Assembly (NCBI RefSeq): GCF_002115745.1
Contig: NZ_JFKB01000015.1
Coordinates: forward strand, 17,498-81,497
Direction: 5' to 3'
DNA length: 64,000 nt
Origin: Thalassospira alkalitolerans
GTDB lineage: Bacteria > Pseudomonadota > Alphaproteobacteria > Rhodospirillales > Thalassospiraceae
The stretch's first letter is position 1. Each line of letters begins with the position of its first letter. This document shows, one piece after another, positions 32,115 to 41,780 of this stretch. The notes under the pieces were generated by a model that was not told the origin of the DNA, searched no databases, and saw only the letters and a program-made list of their open reading frames with translations. The position numbers and the translations under genes were made by a program.

Positions 32115-34443
32115 CAAAAGCACTGACGTGACCGACCAACCAAACACATCCAGGCGCCTATCACGCACGCGCATCCTGTTATGGCTGCATTATCTGGTGC
32201 CGCTGGCGGTTCTTTTGGCATGTGTGGTTCTGCGCTGGCAGGACGTGCCGCTGGTCGGGCAATTGCGGATGTCGGTGTTTGATACCTATCAAAGGATTGC
32301 CCCGCGTGACTTTGAAGATGTCGGTGTCAGGATCATCGATATTGATGAGCCAAGCCTTGAAAAAATGGGTCAGTGGCCTTGGCCGCGCACAAGACTGGCG
32401 GAACTGGTTTACCGGTTGCGGTTGGCCGGGGCGCAGGTGGTTGGTTTTGATATGGTGTTTGCCGAACCTGATCGGACATCACCGGCGCGGGTTGTTCATG
32501 ACTGGCCCAAAACCGATAACACCAAAGAACTTGAAAAACTTGCCGAAACCCTGCCCGATCATGATCTGTTGTTTGCCGAGTTTATCAATGGTGTCGGGCA
32601 GATCGTTACCGCCGTTCAACTGACCACCCAGCCATTTGAAACGCTGCCACGCCAGGTTGGCAATTTCAGTGTCAGTGGCGAAACCGGTCGGCAGCTTGCC
32701 GATTTTATTCCAGTCTTGCCCGGTGCGACCACCAACCTTGCCGCAATTGAAGACGCCGCCGCAGGCAATGCGCTGATCAATGTATCGCCGGAACAGGATG
32801 GGGTGGTGCGCCGCGTGCCCTTGATGCTGGCCCTTGATCATGACGAACCTTTAATCGGCAAACCGGTCTATCCGACCCTGTCGATGGAAGTTTTCCGTGT
32901 CCTTCAGAATGCGCCGCGCACCATGAATGTACGGTTATCCGGGGCAAGTGGCACAACCCGCTGGACCACATCCGAAGGTGTCAGCGCCATCCGCGTTGGG
33001 GCAGCCACCATTCCGACCGATCAATCAGGCCAGATGTGGGTTCATTTTACCGGACATCGGCCAGATCGTTATATATCGGCGGCTGACGTGTTAGATGGCA
33101 GCCTGCCGGTGGGGGCACTGGAAAACACGGTTGTTCTGGTGGGCACCAGTGCGGCGGGGTTGCTTGATTTGCGCTCATCCCCCCTTGATCCGGTTCTGCC
33201 CGGTGTGGAAGTTCATGCTGAAATGCTTGAACAGATGTTGCTGGGGCAATTCCTGACCCGGCCCTATTGGATTGCCGAGATTGAAACACTTGTCCTGTTG
33301 CTGGTCGGGATGTTCTTTGTGCTGGCGATCCCGCGGCTTGGCGCGGTTTGGCCGGCCCTGATTGGCGGCAGCATGACCATTGCCGCCATTGGTTTTTCCT
33401 GGTGGGCCTATATCAGCCATCAGATTCTGATTGATCCGGTCTATGCTGCTATATCGCTGATCGCGGTCTATCTGATTGCCAGTTCCATCGGCTTTATGCG
33501 CACCGAAGGCGAACGCAATCAGGTGCGTGCGGCCTTTGGCAACTATTTATCCCCGGCACTGGTCGAACAACTTGCCCGCCATCCCGAACGGTTGAGACTG
33601 GGCGGGGAAACCCGCAACATGACATTGCTGTTTTGCGATGTGCGGGGATTTACCGCGATCTCCGAGGGGTTCAAATCCAACCCGCAAGGATTAACCCGGC
33701 TGATCAACCGGTTACTGACCCCGCTTAGCAAGGCGATCCTGGATCATGAAGGCACCATCGATAAATATATGGGTGATTGCATCATGGCGTTCTGGAATGC
33801 GCCGCTTGATGTGCCCGACCATGCCGGTCATGCGTGCCAGAGTGCGCTGGCGATGTTTGATGCGCTTGGGCACCTTAATGCGCGCCGGGCCGAGGAAGCC
33901 GCCGAGGACGGCATTGATTACCTGCCACTGAATGTCGGCATCGGGATCAATAGCGGTGATTGCCTTGTCGGCAACATGGGATCGGATCAACGGTTTGATT
34001 ATTCGGTCCTCGGCGATGCGGTCAATCTGGCAGCGCGGCTTGAAAGCCAATCCAAGAATTACGGGGTTGGCATTGTTATCGGGGCGGAAACCGCCCGCGA
34101 GGTCGGGGATCGATTTGCCGTGCTTGAACTGGACCTGATTACCGTGAAGGGCAAAACCGAAGCGGTGCGTATTTTCACCCTGCTGGGTGATGATGTTTTG
34201 GCCCATGAGGATGGGTTCGGGGTTTTGCGCCAGAAACATGGCGATATGATCGCCCGGTATCGCGATCAGGATTGGGACGGTGCCGAAACTTTGACCCATG
34301 AATGCCGATTGATCGCCTCGGACTTGATGGATCAGGTTGATCTGACCACGTTTTATAATATGTATCGCGACCGCATTGCGGCATTTCGCAATACCCCACC
34401 GCCCGAAGATTGGGATGGCGTTTTCATCGCCACAAGCAAGTAA
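32095..34443 (+). CDS. CHASE2-domain adenylate/guanylate cyclase
   Basis: 782 residues. A cytoplasmic tail and first membrane helix (LHYLVPLAVLLACVVL) are followed by a periplasmic CHASE2 sensor domain (about 55-385). Two to three more membrane helices (LLLVGMFFVLAIPRL and neighbours) precede a class III cyclase domain. The metal-binding aspartates lie in LLFCDVRGFTAI and YMGDCIMAFW; GSDQRFDYSVLGDAVNLAARLE is intact. GTG 32095 has GGAG nine bases upstream and overlaps fecR by 20 bases; GTG 32128 is the alternative. It makes cAMP (or cGMP) in response to an external signal; last gene of the barrel-FecR-cyclase operon. Confidence 0.88.
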   Translation: MKLCRLNKSTDVTDQPNTSRRLSRTRILLWLHYLVPLAVLLACVVLRWQDVPLVGQLRMSVFDTYQRIAPRDFEDVGVRIIDIDEPSLEKMGQWPWPRTRLAELVYRLRLAGAQVVGFDMVFAEPDRTSPARVVHDWPKTDNTKELEKLAETLPDHDLLFAEFINGVGQIVTAVQLTTQPFETLPRQVGNFSVSGETGRQLADFIPVLPGATTNLAAIEDAAAGNALINVSPEQDGVVRRVPLMLALDHDEPLIGKPVYPTLSMEVFRVLQNAPRTMNVRLSGASGTTRWTTSEGVSAIRVGAATIPTDQSGQMWVHFTGHRPDRYISAADVLDGSLPVGALENTVVLVGTSAAGLLDLRSSPLDPVLPGVEVHAEMLEQMLLGQFLTRPYWIAEIETLVLLLVGMFFVLAIPRLGAVWPALIGGSMTIAAIGFSWWAYISHQILIDPVYAAISLIAVYLIASSIGFMRTEGERNQVRAAFGNYLSPALVEQLARHPERLRLGGETRNMTLLFCDVRGFTAISEGFKSNPQGLTRLINRLLTPLSKAILDHEGTIDKYMGDCIMAFWNAPLDVPDHAGHACQSALAMFDALGHLNARRAEEAAEDGIDYLPLNVGIGINSGDCLVGNMGSDQRFDYSVLGDAVNLAARLESQSKNYGVGIVIGAETAREVGDRFAVLELDLITVKGKTEAVRIFTLLGDDVLAHEDGFGVLRQKHGDMIARYRDQDWDGAETLTHECRLIASDLMDQVDLTTFYNMYRDRIAAFRNTPPPEDWDGVFIATSK

Positions 34444-34534
34444 CCACCCCCTTGATTTTATGATGTGATCGCAGGAAGCTCTTCCAAGCCACGGCTCACG
34501 GCTCACAGCCCAGTTCCCCATTCACGAGGCCCCG

Positions 34535-35548
34535 ATGAATTTTTCGTCTGATAATGTGTCACCGATTTGCCCGGAAATCCTTGCCGCAATTGGTGCAGCC
34601 AGCGAGGCGGCCCTGCCCTATGGGGCCGATGATGCCAGCAGGCAACTTGACGCGGCGTTTTCCGATCTGTTCGGGACCACGGTTGCGGTGGTGCCGGTGG
34701 CGACGGGAACAGCGGCCAATCTGGTCGGGTTATCGGCACTGGTATCGCCATTTGGCGGGGTGGCGTGCCATGAGGCCGCACATATCAACCGCACGGAATC
34801 GACCGGGGTGGCGTTTTATGGCAATGGGGCAAAGCTGATGACCATGGATGGCCCATCGGGCAAGCTGGAACCCGCGACATTGGATGCGTTTCTGGCTCGC
34901 GAAAATACCCATGGCATGCATTCGGTCGATCCGGAATGTGTTGCCATCACACAGGCGACCGAATTTGGTACGATCTATGACGTGGACGAAGTGCAGGCGA
35001 TTGGCAAAACAACCCGCGATCACGGCATGAAATTCTTTATGGACGGGGCGCGGTTTGCCAATGCGGTGGCGGCCCTTGAGTGCCATCCCGCCGATATCAC
35101 GTGGAAGGCCGGGTTGGATGTTTTAAGTTTTGGCGCAACCAAAAATGGCGCAATGGCGGTGGATGCGATCATCCTGTTTGATCCGTCCCTGCGTGGTCGG
35201 GTTGAAAAAGCCCGCAAGCGCGGCGGGCATCTGTTTTCCAAGCATCGTTACCTCGCAGTCCAGCTTTTGGCCTATGTGAAAGACGACCTTTGGCTGCGCA
35301 ATGCCAGCCATGCCAATATAGCCGCACAGGCACTTTGCCGCGCCCTTGAAACACTTGGCGCGCGGGCGGCCTTTACCCCGCAGGGTAATGAGCTTTTTAT
35401 GCATATGACGGATGAGCTGGCCGAGCATTTGCGCAAGGCCGGTCTGGTGTTTCGCCCCTGGCCATCAATTGGCCCGGATGCCTGGCGCTTTGTCGCGTCA
35501 TGGAACAGCCCGATCGAGGCAATCCGTGCTTTGCCACAAACGATATAG
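34535..35548 (+). CDS. ltaE: Low-specificity L-threonine aldolase (copy 1)
   Basis: PLP enzyme cleaving L-threonine and related beta-hydroxy amino acids to glycine plus aldehyde. 337 residues. PLP lysine K203 lies in SFGATKNGAM; DGARFANA (170-177) holds the Asp that pairs with the pyridine nitrogen, and VPVATGTAAN binds phosphate. The next gene is a close paralogue in the same direction, and many segments are identical, so the pair arose by tandem duplication. Both end a block that is followed by the dpp operon. Confidence 0.88.
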   Translation: MNFSSDNVSPICPEILAAIGAASEAALPYGADDASRQLDAAFSDLFGTTVAVVPVATGTAANLVGLSALVSPFGGVACHEAAHINRTESTGVAFYGNGAKLMTMDGPSGKLEPATLDAFLARENTHGMHSVDPECVAITQATEFGTIYDVDEVQAIGKTTRDHGMKFFMDGARFANAVAALECHPADITWKAGLDVLSFGATKNGAMAVDAIILFDPSLRGRVEKARKRGGHLFSKHRYLAVQLLAYVKDDLWLRNASHANIAAQALCRALETLGARAAFTPQGNELFMHMTDELAEHLRKAGLVFRPWPSIGPDAWRFVASWNSPIEAIRALPQTI

Positions 35549-35577
35549 GCATCATTGCCATTCGAACCCATCGCATT

Positions 35578-35596
35578 TAGGGTCAGGACCAAATAA
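35578..35596 (+). repeat. Second short motif (TAGGGTCAGGACC), copy between the ltaE paralogues
   Basis: TAGGGTCAGGACCAAATAAG begins 29 bases after the first ltaE stop. It agrees with 58886-58904 through TAGGGTCAGGACC and then mostly differs. It lies exactly in the spacer of the tandem gene duplication. Confidence 0.5.
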
Positions 35597-35661
35597 GTGA
35601 GAGGCGGGCTTTAATCCTTGGCGCCCGCATCCACGCCACCAGATAATAGCGGAACCGTTCG

Positions 35662-36687
35662 ATGAATTTTGCCTCTGACAATGTATCGCCCCAATGCCCC
35701 GAAATCCTTGATGCCTTAAATGCCGAGGCCAGTGGCAATGCCCCGGCCTATGGCAGTGACGCGACAAGTGCGCAGCTTGACACTGCTTTTTCCAAGCTGT
35801 TTGACACCGATGTTGCCGTGGTGCCGGTTGCCACCGGGACGGCGGCAAATTGCATCAGCCTGTCGGCGCTGGTGTCCCCGTTTGGCGGGATCGTTTGCCA
35901 CCCCGAAGCCCATATCAACGAAGATGAAAGCACGGGCGTTGCGTTCTTTACCGGCGGGGCAAAATTGATGCCGCTTGACGGTCCGGCGGCGAAACTTGAA
36001 GCCAAAAGCCTTGATGCGTTTCTGGCCAGCCGGGTGGATCGCGGTGTGCATTCAGTTGCCCCGGAATGTGTGGCGATTACGCAGGCGACCGAACTGGGCA
36101 CGGTTTATACCGCGCGCGAGGTTCAGACGATTGGCGAGATTTGCAAAAAACGCGATTTGCGCCTGTTTATGGATGGCGCACGATTTGCCAATGCGCTCGC
36201 CCATCTTGGTTGCCATCCGGGCGATATCACCTGGAAGGCCGGGGTTGATGCAATCAGTTTTGGGGCGACCAAAAACGGCGCGATGGCGGTGGATGCGATT
36301 GTCCTGTTTGACACGTCATTGCGCAGCAAGGTCGAACAGGCGCGCAAACGCAGCGGCCATCTTTATTCCAAGCATCGCTATCTGGCGTCCCAACTTCTGG
36401 CCTATATCCGCGGCGATGTCTGGCTTAACAATGCCCGCCATGCCAATGGCGCGGCGAAAACCCTTTGCGATATGCTTGTGTCACATGGTGCGACGCTGGC
36501 ACATAATGCCGATGCCAACGAGTTATTCGTAAAGCTTGCCCCGGAACTGGCGCAACAATTACGCGATGCGGGGGCGCTGTTTTATCCTTGGCCGTCCCTG
36601 GGTGAGGATATTTATCGTTTTGTTACGGCGTGGAACACGGAAATCGCGCAAATTGGTTTATTGAATGATCGCATTGCACACAAATAA
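35662..36687 (+). CDS. ltaE: Low-specificity L-threonine aldolase (copy 2)
   Basis: 341 residues, colinear with copy 1 from MNF.SDNVSP to the end and identical over stretches such as GATKNGAMAVDAI; PLP lysine K204. Differences concentrate in the N-terminal 40 residues, the segment around 95-130 and the C-terminal third, so the two may differ in substrate (L-threonine versus allo-threonine or phenylserine). The start is 113 bases after copy 1 and could be read from the same transcript. A strong terminator follows. Confidence 0.88.
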   Translation: MNFASDNVSPQCPEILDALNAEASGNAPAYGSDATSAQLDTAFSKLFDTDVAVVPVATGTAANCISLSALVSPFGGIVCHPEAHINEDESTGVAFFTGGAKLMPLDGPAAKLEAKSLDAFLASRVDRGVHSVAPECVAITQATELGTVYTAREVQTIGEICKKRDLRLFMDGARFANALAHLGCHPGDITWKAGVDAISFGATKNGAMAVDAIVLFDTSLRSKVEQARKRSGHLYSKHRYLASQLLAYIRGDVWLNNARHANGAAKTLCDMLVSHGATLAHNADANELFVKLAPELAQQLRDAGALFYPWPSLGEDIYRFVTAWNTEIAQIGLLNDRIAHK

Positions 36688-36742
36688 TCATTCTAAGCTG
36701 TTCTGCGACCAAACGAATCTTGGGATTTCAACAAGATAGAAT

Positions 36743-36783
36743 AGATGGAAAAACACGTTCAAATTATGTGTTTTTCCATCTTT
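36743..36783 (+). terminator. Rho-independent terminator after the second ltaE
   Basis: Perfect 14-bp stem (36743-36756 with 36768-36781) around an 11-base loop, ending in TTT, 56 bases downstream of the stop. Confidence 0.8.
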
Positions 36784-37084
36784 ACGGCCCAAGCCCCGAA
36801 AAAAATGCACGGCTCCCATACGCAATTGTGGGGGTCAATTTCATAAAAATAACAAACACTTGACATAAATTCATCATTCCGCACCTCAAGTCATCCTACG
36901 TAAAACCCCGCAGGAAGCGTTGACGATACGCAGAAACCCTGATTATTTTCCCTCGTCGATTGCCAACATAACTGTTGGATCGGGTAAACCCCGCCCGACC
37001 CTTTGCGCCAATGCATCGCATGAGCCGTTAAGGCCAGCAAACACCAGCGCAATTGTTCGGGCCAGCCTTGAGGGAGGCATCTTA
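36784..37084 (+). promoter_or_regulatory. Promoter and leader region of the dpp operon
   Basis: About 300 bases without a convincing gene. A TTGACA hexamer is at 36860-36865, but I cannot pick a firm -10. The leader is open in the dppA frame from 36920, but its codons do not resemble protein, and the true dppA start at 37085 has GGGAGG upstream. Confidence 0.4.
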
Positions 37085-38692
37085 ATGAAAGCGAATTTCG
37101 TCAAAGCAGCACTTGGTGCAGGTCTGCTTGCAGCCACCGCACTTGCTGCGCCGACTGCCGCTTCGGCAAAAACTCTGGTTTATTGCTCGGAAGGAAGCCC
37201 GGAAGGCTTCAACCCGTCGCTTTACACTTCAGGGACCACCTTTGACGCGTCCTCGCGTCAGGTCTTCAACCGTCTGGTACAGTTCAAACGCGGCACGACC
37301 ACCATCGTTCCGGGTCTGGCCACCAGCTGGGATGTTTCGGCCGATGGTACGGAATATACCTTTAACCTCCGCAAGGGCGTTAAATTCCAAACCACCGATG
37401 CCTTCACCCCGACCCGTGATTTTGATGCAGATGACGTTGTCTTTACCTTCATGCGCCAGTGGGACAAGAACCACCCGTATCATGCGGTTTCCGGTGGCTC
37501 TTACGAATACTTCAACGCAATGTCGATGCCTGATCTGGTCAAGGACATCGTCAAGGTTGACGATTACACTGTCAAATTCGTTCTGAACCGTCCGGAAGCA
37601 CCGTTCATTGCCAATATGGCAATGGATTTCGCATCCATCCTTTCGGGTGAATATGCCGACAAGATGATGGAAGCCGGTACGCCGGAAGATGTTGACCTGA
37701 ACCCGGTCGGTACCGGTCCGTTCCAGTTGGTTCAGTACCAAAAAGACGCCGTCATTCGTTACAAAGCATTCCCGGAATACTGGGAAGGCAAAGCGGCAAT
37801 CGACAACCTGATCTTTGCCATCACCCCAGACAGCACGGTGCGTTACCAGAAGCTGAAAGCCGGTGAATGCCATGTCATGCCATATCCAAACCCGGCTGAT
37901 CTGCCCGCAATGGAAGCCGATAAAGACGTCAACCTGATGAGCCAGGAAGGTCTGAACGTCGGTTATCTGGGTTACAACACCCAGAAAGAGCCGTTCACCA
38001 ACCCGAAGGTTCGTAAAGCACTGAACATGGCGATCAACAAGGCCGCCATCATCGAAGGTGTTTATCAAGGTGCCGGTTCGGCTGCGAAAAATCCGATCCC
38101 GCCGACCATCTGGTCTTATAACAACGATACCGTTGATGATCCCTATGATCCGAAAGCGGCCAAAGCCATGCTGGCCGAAGCAGGTTTCCCGGAAGGCTTC
38201 ACCACCGATATCTGGGCAATGCCGGTACAGCGTCCATATAACCCGAACGCACGCCGCATGGCAGAGCTGATCCAGGCTGACTGGGCTGCAATCGGTGTAA
38301 AAGCCGAAATCGTTTCCTACGAGTGGGGCGAATACCTTGAGCGCACCAAAAAAGGTGAACAGGGTACCTTCATGCTTGGTTGGACCGGTGATAATGGCGA
38401 CCCCGACAACTTCCTGGCTGTTCTGCTTGGCTGTGATGCCGTTGGCGGTTCCAACCGTGCACAATGGTGCAACGAGGAATTCGACAACCTGATCCAGCAG
38501 GCAAAAACCACAGCTGACGTTCTTGAACGTACCCGTCTGTACGAAGAAGCCCAGCTTGTCTTCAAACGTGAAGCACCTTGGGCCACCATCGCGCATTCGA
38601 TCGTTTTCGAACCGATCCGCAATGAAGTCGTCGATTACAAGATTGATCCGTTTGGCGGTCACATCTTCTATGGCGTCGACATCAAAGAATAA
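37085..38692 (+). CDS. dppA: Dipeptide ABC transporter periplasmic binding protein
   Basis: 535 residues from ATG 37085. The signal peptide is MKANFVKAALGAGLLAATAL and ends near ASAKT. The mature start LVYCSEGSPEGFNPSLYTSG is the DppA signature, and NPVGTGPFQL, LNMAINK and WTGDNGDPDNFL match the SBP_bac_5 family. In enteric bacteria DppA binds dipeptides and also haem or 5-aminolevulinate. Codon use is strongly biased, suggesting high expression. A hairpin just after the gene probably reduces read-through to the permease genes, giving excess binding protein. Confidence 0.94.
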   Translation: MKANFVKAALGAGLLAATALAAPTAASAKTLVYCSEGSPEGFNPSLYTSGTTFDASSRQVFNRLVQFKRGTTTIVPGLATSWDVSADGTEYTFNLRKGVKFQTTDAFTPTRDFDADDVVFTFMRQWDKNHPYHAVSGGSYEYFNAMSMPDLVKDIVKVDDYTVKFVLNRPEAPFIANMAMDFASILSGEYADKMMEAGTPEDVDLNPVGTGPFQLVQYQKDAVIRYKAFPEYWEGKAAIDNLIFAITPDSTVRYQKLKAGECHVMPYPNPADLPAMEADKDVNLMSQEGLNVGYLGYNTQKEPFTNPKVRKALNMAINKAAIIEGVYQGAGSAAKNPIPPTIWSYNNDTVDDPYDPKAAKAMLAEAGFPEGFTTDIWAMPVQRPYNPNARRMAELIQADWAAIGVKAEIVSYEWGEYLERTKKGEQGTFMLGWTGDNGDPDNFLAVLLGCDAVGGSNRAQWCNEEFDNLIQQAKTTADVLERTRLYEEAQLVFKREAPWATIAHSIVFEPIRNEVVDYKIDPFGGHIFYGVDIKE

Positions 38693-38710
38693 GTCGAACC
38701 ACCACATTGC

Positions 38711-38742
38711 CGAAGAGGCCCGGTTTTATCCGGGCCTCTTCG
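38711..38742 (+). terminator. Attenuating hairpin between dppA and dppB
   Basis: Perfect 13-bp stem (38711-38723 with 38730-38742) and the loop TTTTAT, 18 bases after dppA. There is no strong T-run, so it probably works as a partial terminator or mRNA stabiliser for dppA. Confidence 0.7.
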
Positions 38743-38809
38743 CAATTTTGCAAAAAAGAGAGAGACATCCATCCGCCCGCGCGCATGGATGCAAAAAAGG
38801 CCCGATGGC

Positions 38810-39820
38810 ATGCTAGGATTCCTGTTACGCCGTTTGGGGGACATCATCCCGACCTTCTTTGGTGTCACCATTCTGGTATTCTTCCTGATACGCCTTATTC
38901 CCGGCGACCCCATCCTGATGATGGCGGGGGAGCGTGGCGTTGATGCTGTACGCTATGCCGAGCTCAAGGCGCAATATGGTTTCGATCAACCGATCATTGT
39001 CCAGTATTTCAATTATCTGCTGGGTGTATTTCAGGGCGATCTTGGGAAATCCTTCGTAACCAAGCGACCCGTTTTTGATGAATTCATGACTTTGTTCCCG
39101 GCAACGGTCGAGCTTAGTCTGATGGGCATCCTGTTTGCCGTTTGTATCGGCCTGCCGCTTGGCGTGATTGCCGCGATCAAGCGCGGCACCATCATTGACC
39201 ACCTGACCATGAGCATCTCGTTGACCGGCTATTCGATGCCGATCTTCTGGTGGGCGCTTTTGCTGATCATGTTCTTTTCGACGACACTGGGCTGGACACC
39301 GGTTTCCGGGCGATTGTCGGTATTTTATTATATCGAACCGACCACCGGTTTCATGTTGATCGACACATTGCTGAGTGGTGAAAAAGGCGCGTTCACCAGC
39401 GCGCTGAGCCATCTGGTCTTGCCAACCATTGCCTTGGGAACGATCCCGATGGCGGTGATTGCCCGCATGACACGATCATCGATGCTTGAAGTTCTGGGCG
39501 AGGAATATATCCGTGTCGCGCGCGCCAAAGGTCTGGCACCGATCCGGGTTGTGATGGTCCATGCGCTGCGTAATGCATTGATCCCGGTGATTACCGTAAT
39601 CGGCCTTCAGGTCGGCGTTCTGTTGGCTGGTGCCATCCTGACCGAGACGATTTTTTCATGGCCCGGCATTGGCAAATGGATCGTCGAGGCCCTGAACCGT
39701 CGCGATTATCCAACCATTCAGGGCGGTATTTTGATGATTGCCTTCCTTGTGATGAGCGTGAACCTGATCGTCGACCTGCTGTATGGGGTAATCAATCCCC
39801 GTATCCGGCACAAACGTTAA
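38810..39820 (+). CDS. dppB: Dipeptide ABC transporter permease DppB
   Basis: 336 residues from ATG 38810 (MLGFLLRRLGDIIPTFFGVT); ATG 38789 would add seven. Six membrane segments; the EAA loop is in RVARAKGLAPIRVVMVHALRNALIPV. LTETIFSWPGIGKWIVEAL and the ending VDLLYGVINPRIRHK are family-typical. Forms the channel with DppC. Second gene of dppABCDF. Confidence 0.94.
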   Translation: MLGFLLRRLGDIIPTFFGVTILVFFLIRLIPGDPILMMAGERGVDAVRYAELKAQYGFDQPIIVQYFNYLLGVFQGDLGKSFVTKRPVFDEFMTLFPATVELSLMGILFAVCIGLPLGVIAAIKRGTIIDHLTMSISLTGYSMPIFWWALLLIMFFSTTLGWTPVSGRLSVFYYIEPTTGFMLIDTLLSGEKGAFTSALSHLVLPTIALGTIPMAVIARMTRSSMLEVLGEEYIRVARAKGLAPIRVVMVHALRNALIPVITVIGLQVGVLLAGAILTETIFSWPGIGKWIVEALNRRDYPTIQGGILMIAFLVMSVNLIVDLLYGVINPRIRHKR

Positions 39821-39833
39821 GGAGGGCCGCGAT

Positions 39834-40763
39834 ATGAGCGATAATATTACCCCATCCGCAGCCTCCGAAGGGGCATTGCAAGCCATTGAACCAATGGCAG
39901 CACCGCCCAGCCCGATGCGCGAAACCTGGAACTATTTCAAAACCAACCGGGGCGCACTGGCCGGATTGATCGTGATTGTGATCATTTTGTTTTTGGCGGC
40001 AACCGCCCAATGGGTTGCGCCCTATGATCCCATCGCGCAGGACCGCACCGCATTTCTGAAACCGCCGATCTGGATGGAAGGTGCTGATCCGCGCTATTTC
40101 CTTGGCACCGACGCGGTTGGCCGTGACATTTTGTCGCGTCTGATCCACGGCGCCCAGCTTTCGGTATCGATTGGCGTATTTGTCGTCATCCTGTCGATGA
40201 TTTCGGGCATCGTGCTTGGCATGGTTGCCGGTTATTTCCGGGGCTGGGTCGAAGTCGCCATCATGCGCCTGATTGATATCATGCTGGCCCTGCCCAGTCT
40301 GATCCTGGCACTTGGCATTGTCGCCATCCTCGGCCCGGGTCTGAAAAACGCCATGCTGGCGATTGCGATTGTCCAGCTTCCCCATTATGTGCGCCTGGCG
40401 CGCGCATCGGTGGTTGGCGAATTGAACAAGGAATATGTCATCGCATCGCAAATTGCCGGTGCCGGTCACATGCGCCAGATGTTCATCAACATTTTGCCGA
40501 ACTGTATGGCGCCGCTGATTGTTCAGGGGACGCTGGGTGTTTCCAGTGCCATTCTTGATGCAGCCGCCCTTGGTTTCCTTGGCCTTGGCGCACAGCCGCC
40601 CTTGCCGGAATGGGGAACCATGCTGGCCGAAGCCCGCGAATTTGTCGGCTCGGCCTGGTGGGTGATTACCTTCCCCGGCCTTTGCATCCTCGTCACCGTG
40701 TTGGCCTTTAACCTGATGGGTGATGGTCTGCGCGATGCCCTTGATCCCAAGATGAAGCGGTAA
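39834..40763 (+). CDS. dppC: Dipeptide ABC transporter permease DppC
   Basis: 309 residues with AAGGAGG upstream of ATG 39834. A cytoplasmic N-terminal tail of about 35 residues is followed by RGALAGLIVIVIILFLAATA (TM1), WVAPYDPIAQD and FLGTDAVGRDILSRLIHGAQ. The EAA loop lies near EYVIASQIAGAGHMRQMFINILPN; the end is NLMGDGLRDALDPKMKR. Partner of DppB in the membrane channel. Confidence 0.94.
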   Translation: MSDNITPSAASEGALQAIEPMAAPPSPMRETWNYFKTNRGALAGLIVIVIILFLAATAQWVAPYDPIAQDRTAFLKPPIWMEGADPRYFLGTDAVGRDILSRLIHGAQLSVSIGVFVVILSMISGIVLGMVAGYFRGWVEVAIMRLIDIMLALPSLILALGIVAILGPGLKNAMLAIAIVQLPHYVRLARASVVGELNKEYVIASQIAGAGHMRQMFINILPNCMAPLIVQGTLGVSSAILDAAALGFLGLGAQPPLPEWGTMLAEAREFVGSAWWVITFPGLCILVTVLAFNLMGDGLRDALDPKMKR

Positions 40764-40766
40764 GTC

Positions 40767-41780
40767 ATGGCTCTTCTCGAAGTTAAAAATCTAACCGTCG
40801 AGTTCGGCTCTGAAGACAAGCCGTTCCGTGCTGTTGATAACGTCAGTTATTCCGTCGATCGCGGCGAAGTTCTTGGCATCGTTGGTGAGTCGGGATCGGG
40901 TAAATCCGTATCCTCGCTTGCTGTTATGGGATTGATCGATTTTCCCGGTCGTGTCACCGCCGACAGCCTGACCTTTGACGGTCAGGATTTGTTGACGATG
41001 TCGCCGCGCAAGCGCCGGGCGATTACGGGTAAAGAGATCGGCATGATCTTTCAGGATCCGATGTCCGCCCTTAACCCGTGCTTTACCGTCGAAGCCCAAA
41101 TCATGGAGGCCCTTAAGGTCCATGAGGGTGGGTCGAAAAAGGAACGTCGCGAACGCACGCTTGATCTTTTGAATCAGGTTGGCATTCCAGATGCCAAATC
41201 GCGCATGACCGCCTATCCGCATCAATTATCAGGCGGCATGAGCCAGCGTATCGTGATTGCGATGGCGATTGCGTGCAATCCGCGCCTGTTGATTGCCGAT
41301 GAGCCGACCACCGCCCTTGATGTGACCATTCAGGCCCAGATCATCGACCTGTTGCTTAAACTCCAAGACGACAGTGACATGGGCCTGATCCTGATTACCC
41401 ATGATCTGGCACTGGTGTCCGAGGCAGCAGACCGCATTCAGGTGATGTATGCCGGCCAATTGTTTGAAAGTGGCCCGGCCGACAGCATTTTTGCCGCCCC
41501 GCGCCATCCCTATACCCAGGCATTGCTTGAAGCCTTGCCCGAACGGTCCGCAGGCCATGATCGCCTGCGCACCATTCCCGGTGTGGTTCCGGGCCAACAT
41601 GACCGTCCGGTGGGCTGTTTGCTGGCACCGCGGTGTCGTTATGCCAATGATCATTGCATCAAAGCCCGCCCCGATGTCAGCGACTATAAGGGCCGTGATG
41701 TTCGGTGTTTCTATCCGCTTGATGACCACGGTATTCCAACCGGCCAGCCAGCCGACCAAACAACCGGGGGGATGGCATAA
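40767..41780 (+). CDS. dppD: Dipeptide ABC transporter ATP-binding protein DppD
   Basis: 337 residues. Walker [10 protein letters not shown]-loop in [12 protein letters not shown], signature LSGGMSQR, Walker [14 protein letters not shown] and switch His in [10 protein letters not shown] are all present. The C-terminal oligopeptide/dipeptide domain holds the Cys cluster ([14 protein letters not shown]) that may bind an iron-sulfur cluster. Overlaps dppF by one base. Hydrolyses ATP together with DppF to drive uptake. Confidence 0.94.
   Translation: MALLEVKNLTVEFGSEDKPFRAVDNVSYSVDRGEVLGIVGESGSGKSVSSLAVMGLIDFPGRVTADSLTFDGQDLLTMSPRKRRAITGKEIGMIFQDPMSALNPCFTVEAQIMEALKVHEGGSKKERRERTLDLLNQVGIPDAKSRMTAYPHQLSGGMSQRIVIAMAIACNPRLLIADEPTTALDVTIQAQIIDLLLKLQDDSDMGLILITHDLALVSEAADRIQVMYAGQLFESGPADSIFAAPRHPYTQALLEALPERSAGHDRLRTIPGVVPGQHDRPVGCLLAPRCRYANDHCIKARPDVSDYKGRDVRCFYPLDDHGIPTGQPADQTTGGMA

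Noticed and set aside
33712..34521. A minus-strand frame opposite the cyclase domain
   Set aside because: Shadow of the cyclase gene; no start signal or family match.
37229..38707. A 492-codon minus-strand frame opposite dppA
   Set aside because: dppA is certain by signal peptide and family motifs; the opposite frame has no recognisable domain and reflects strong codon bias of dppA.
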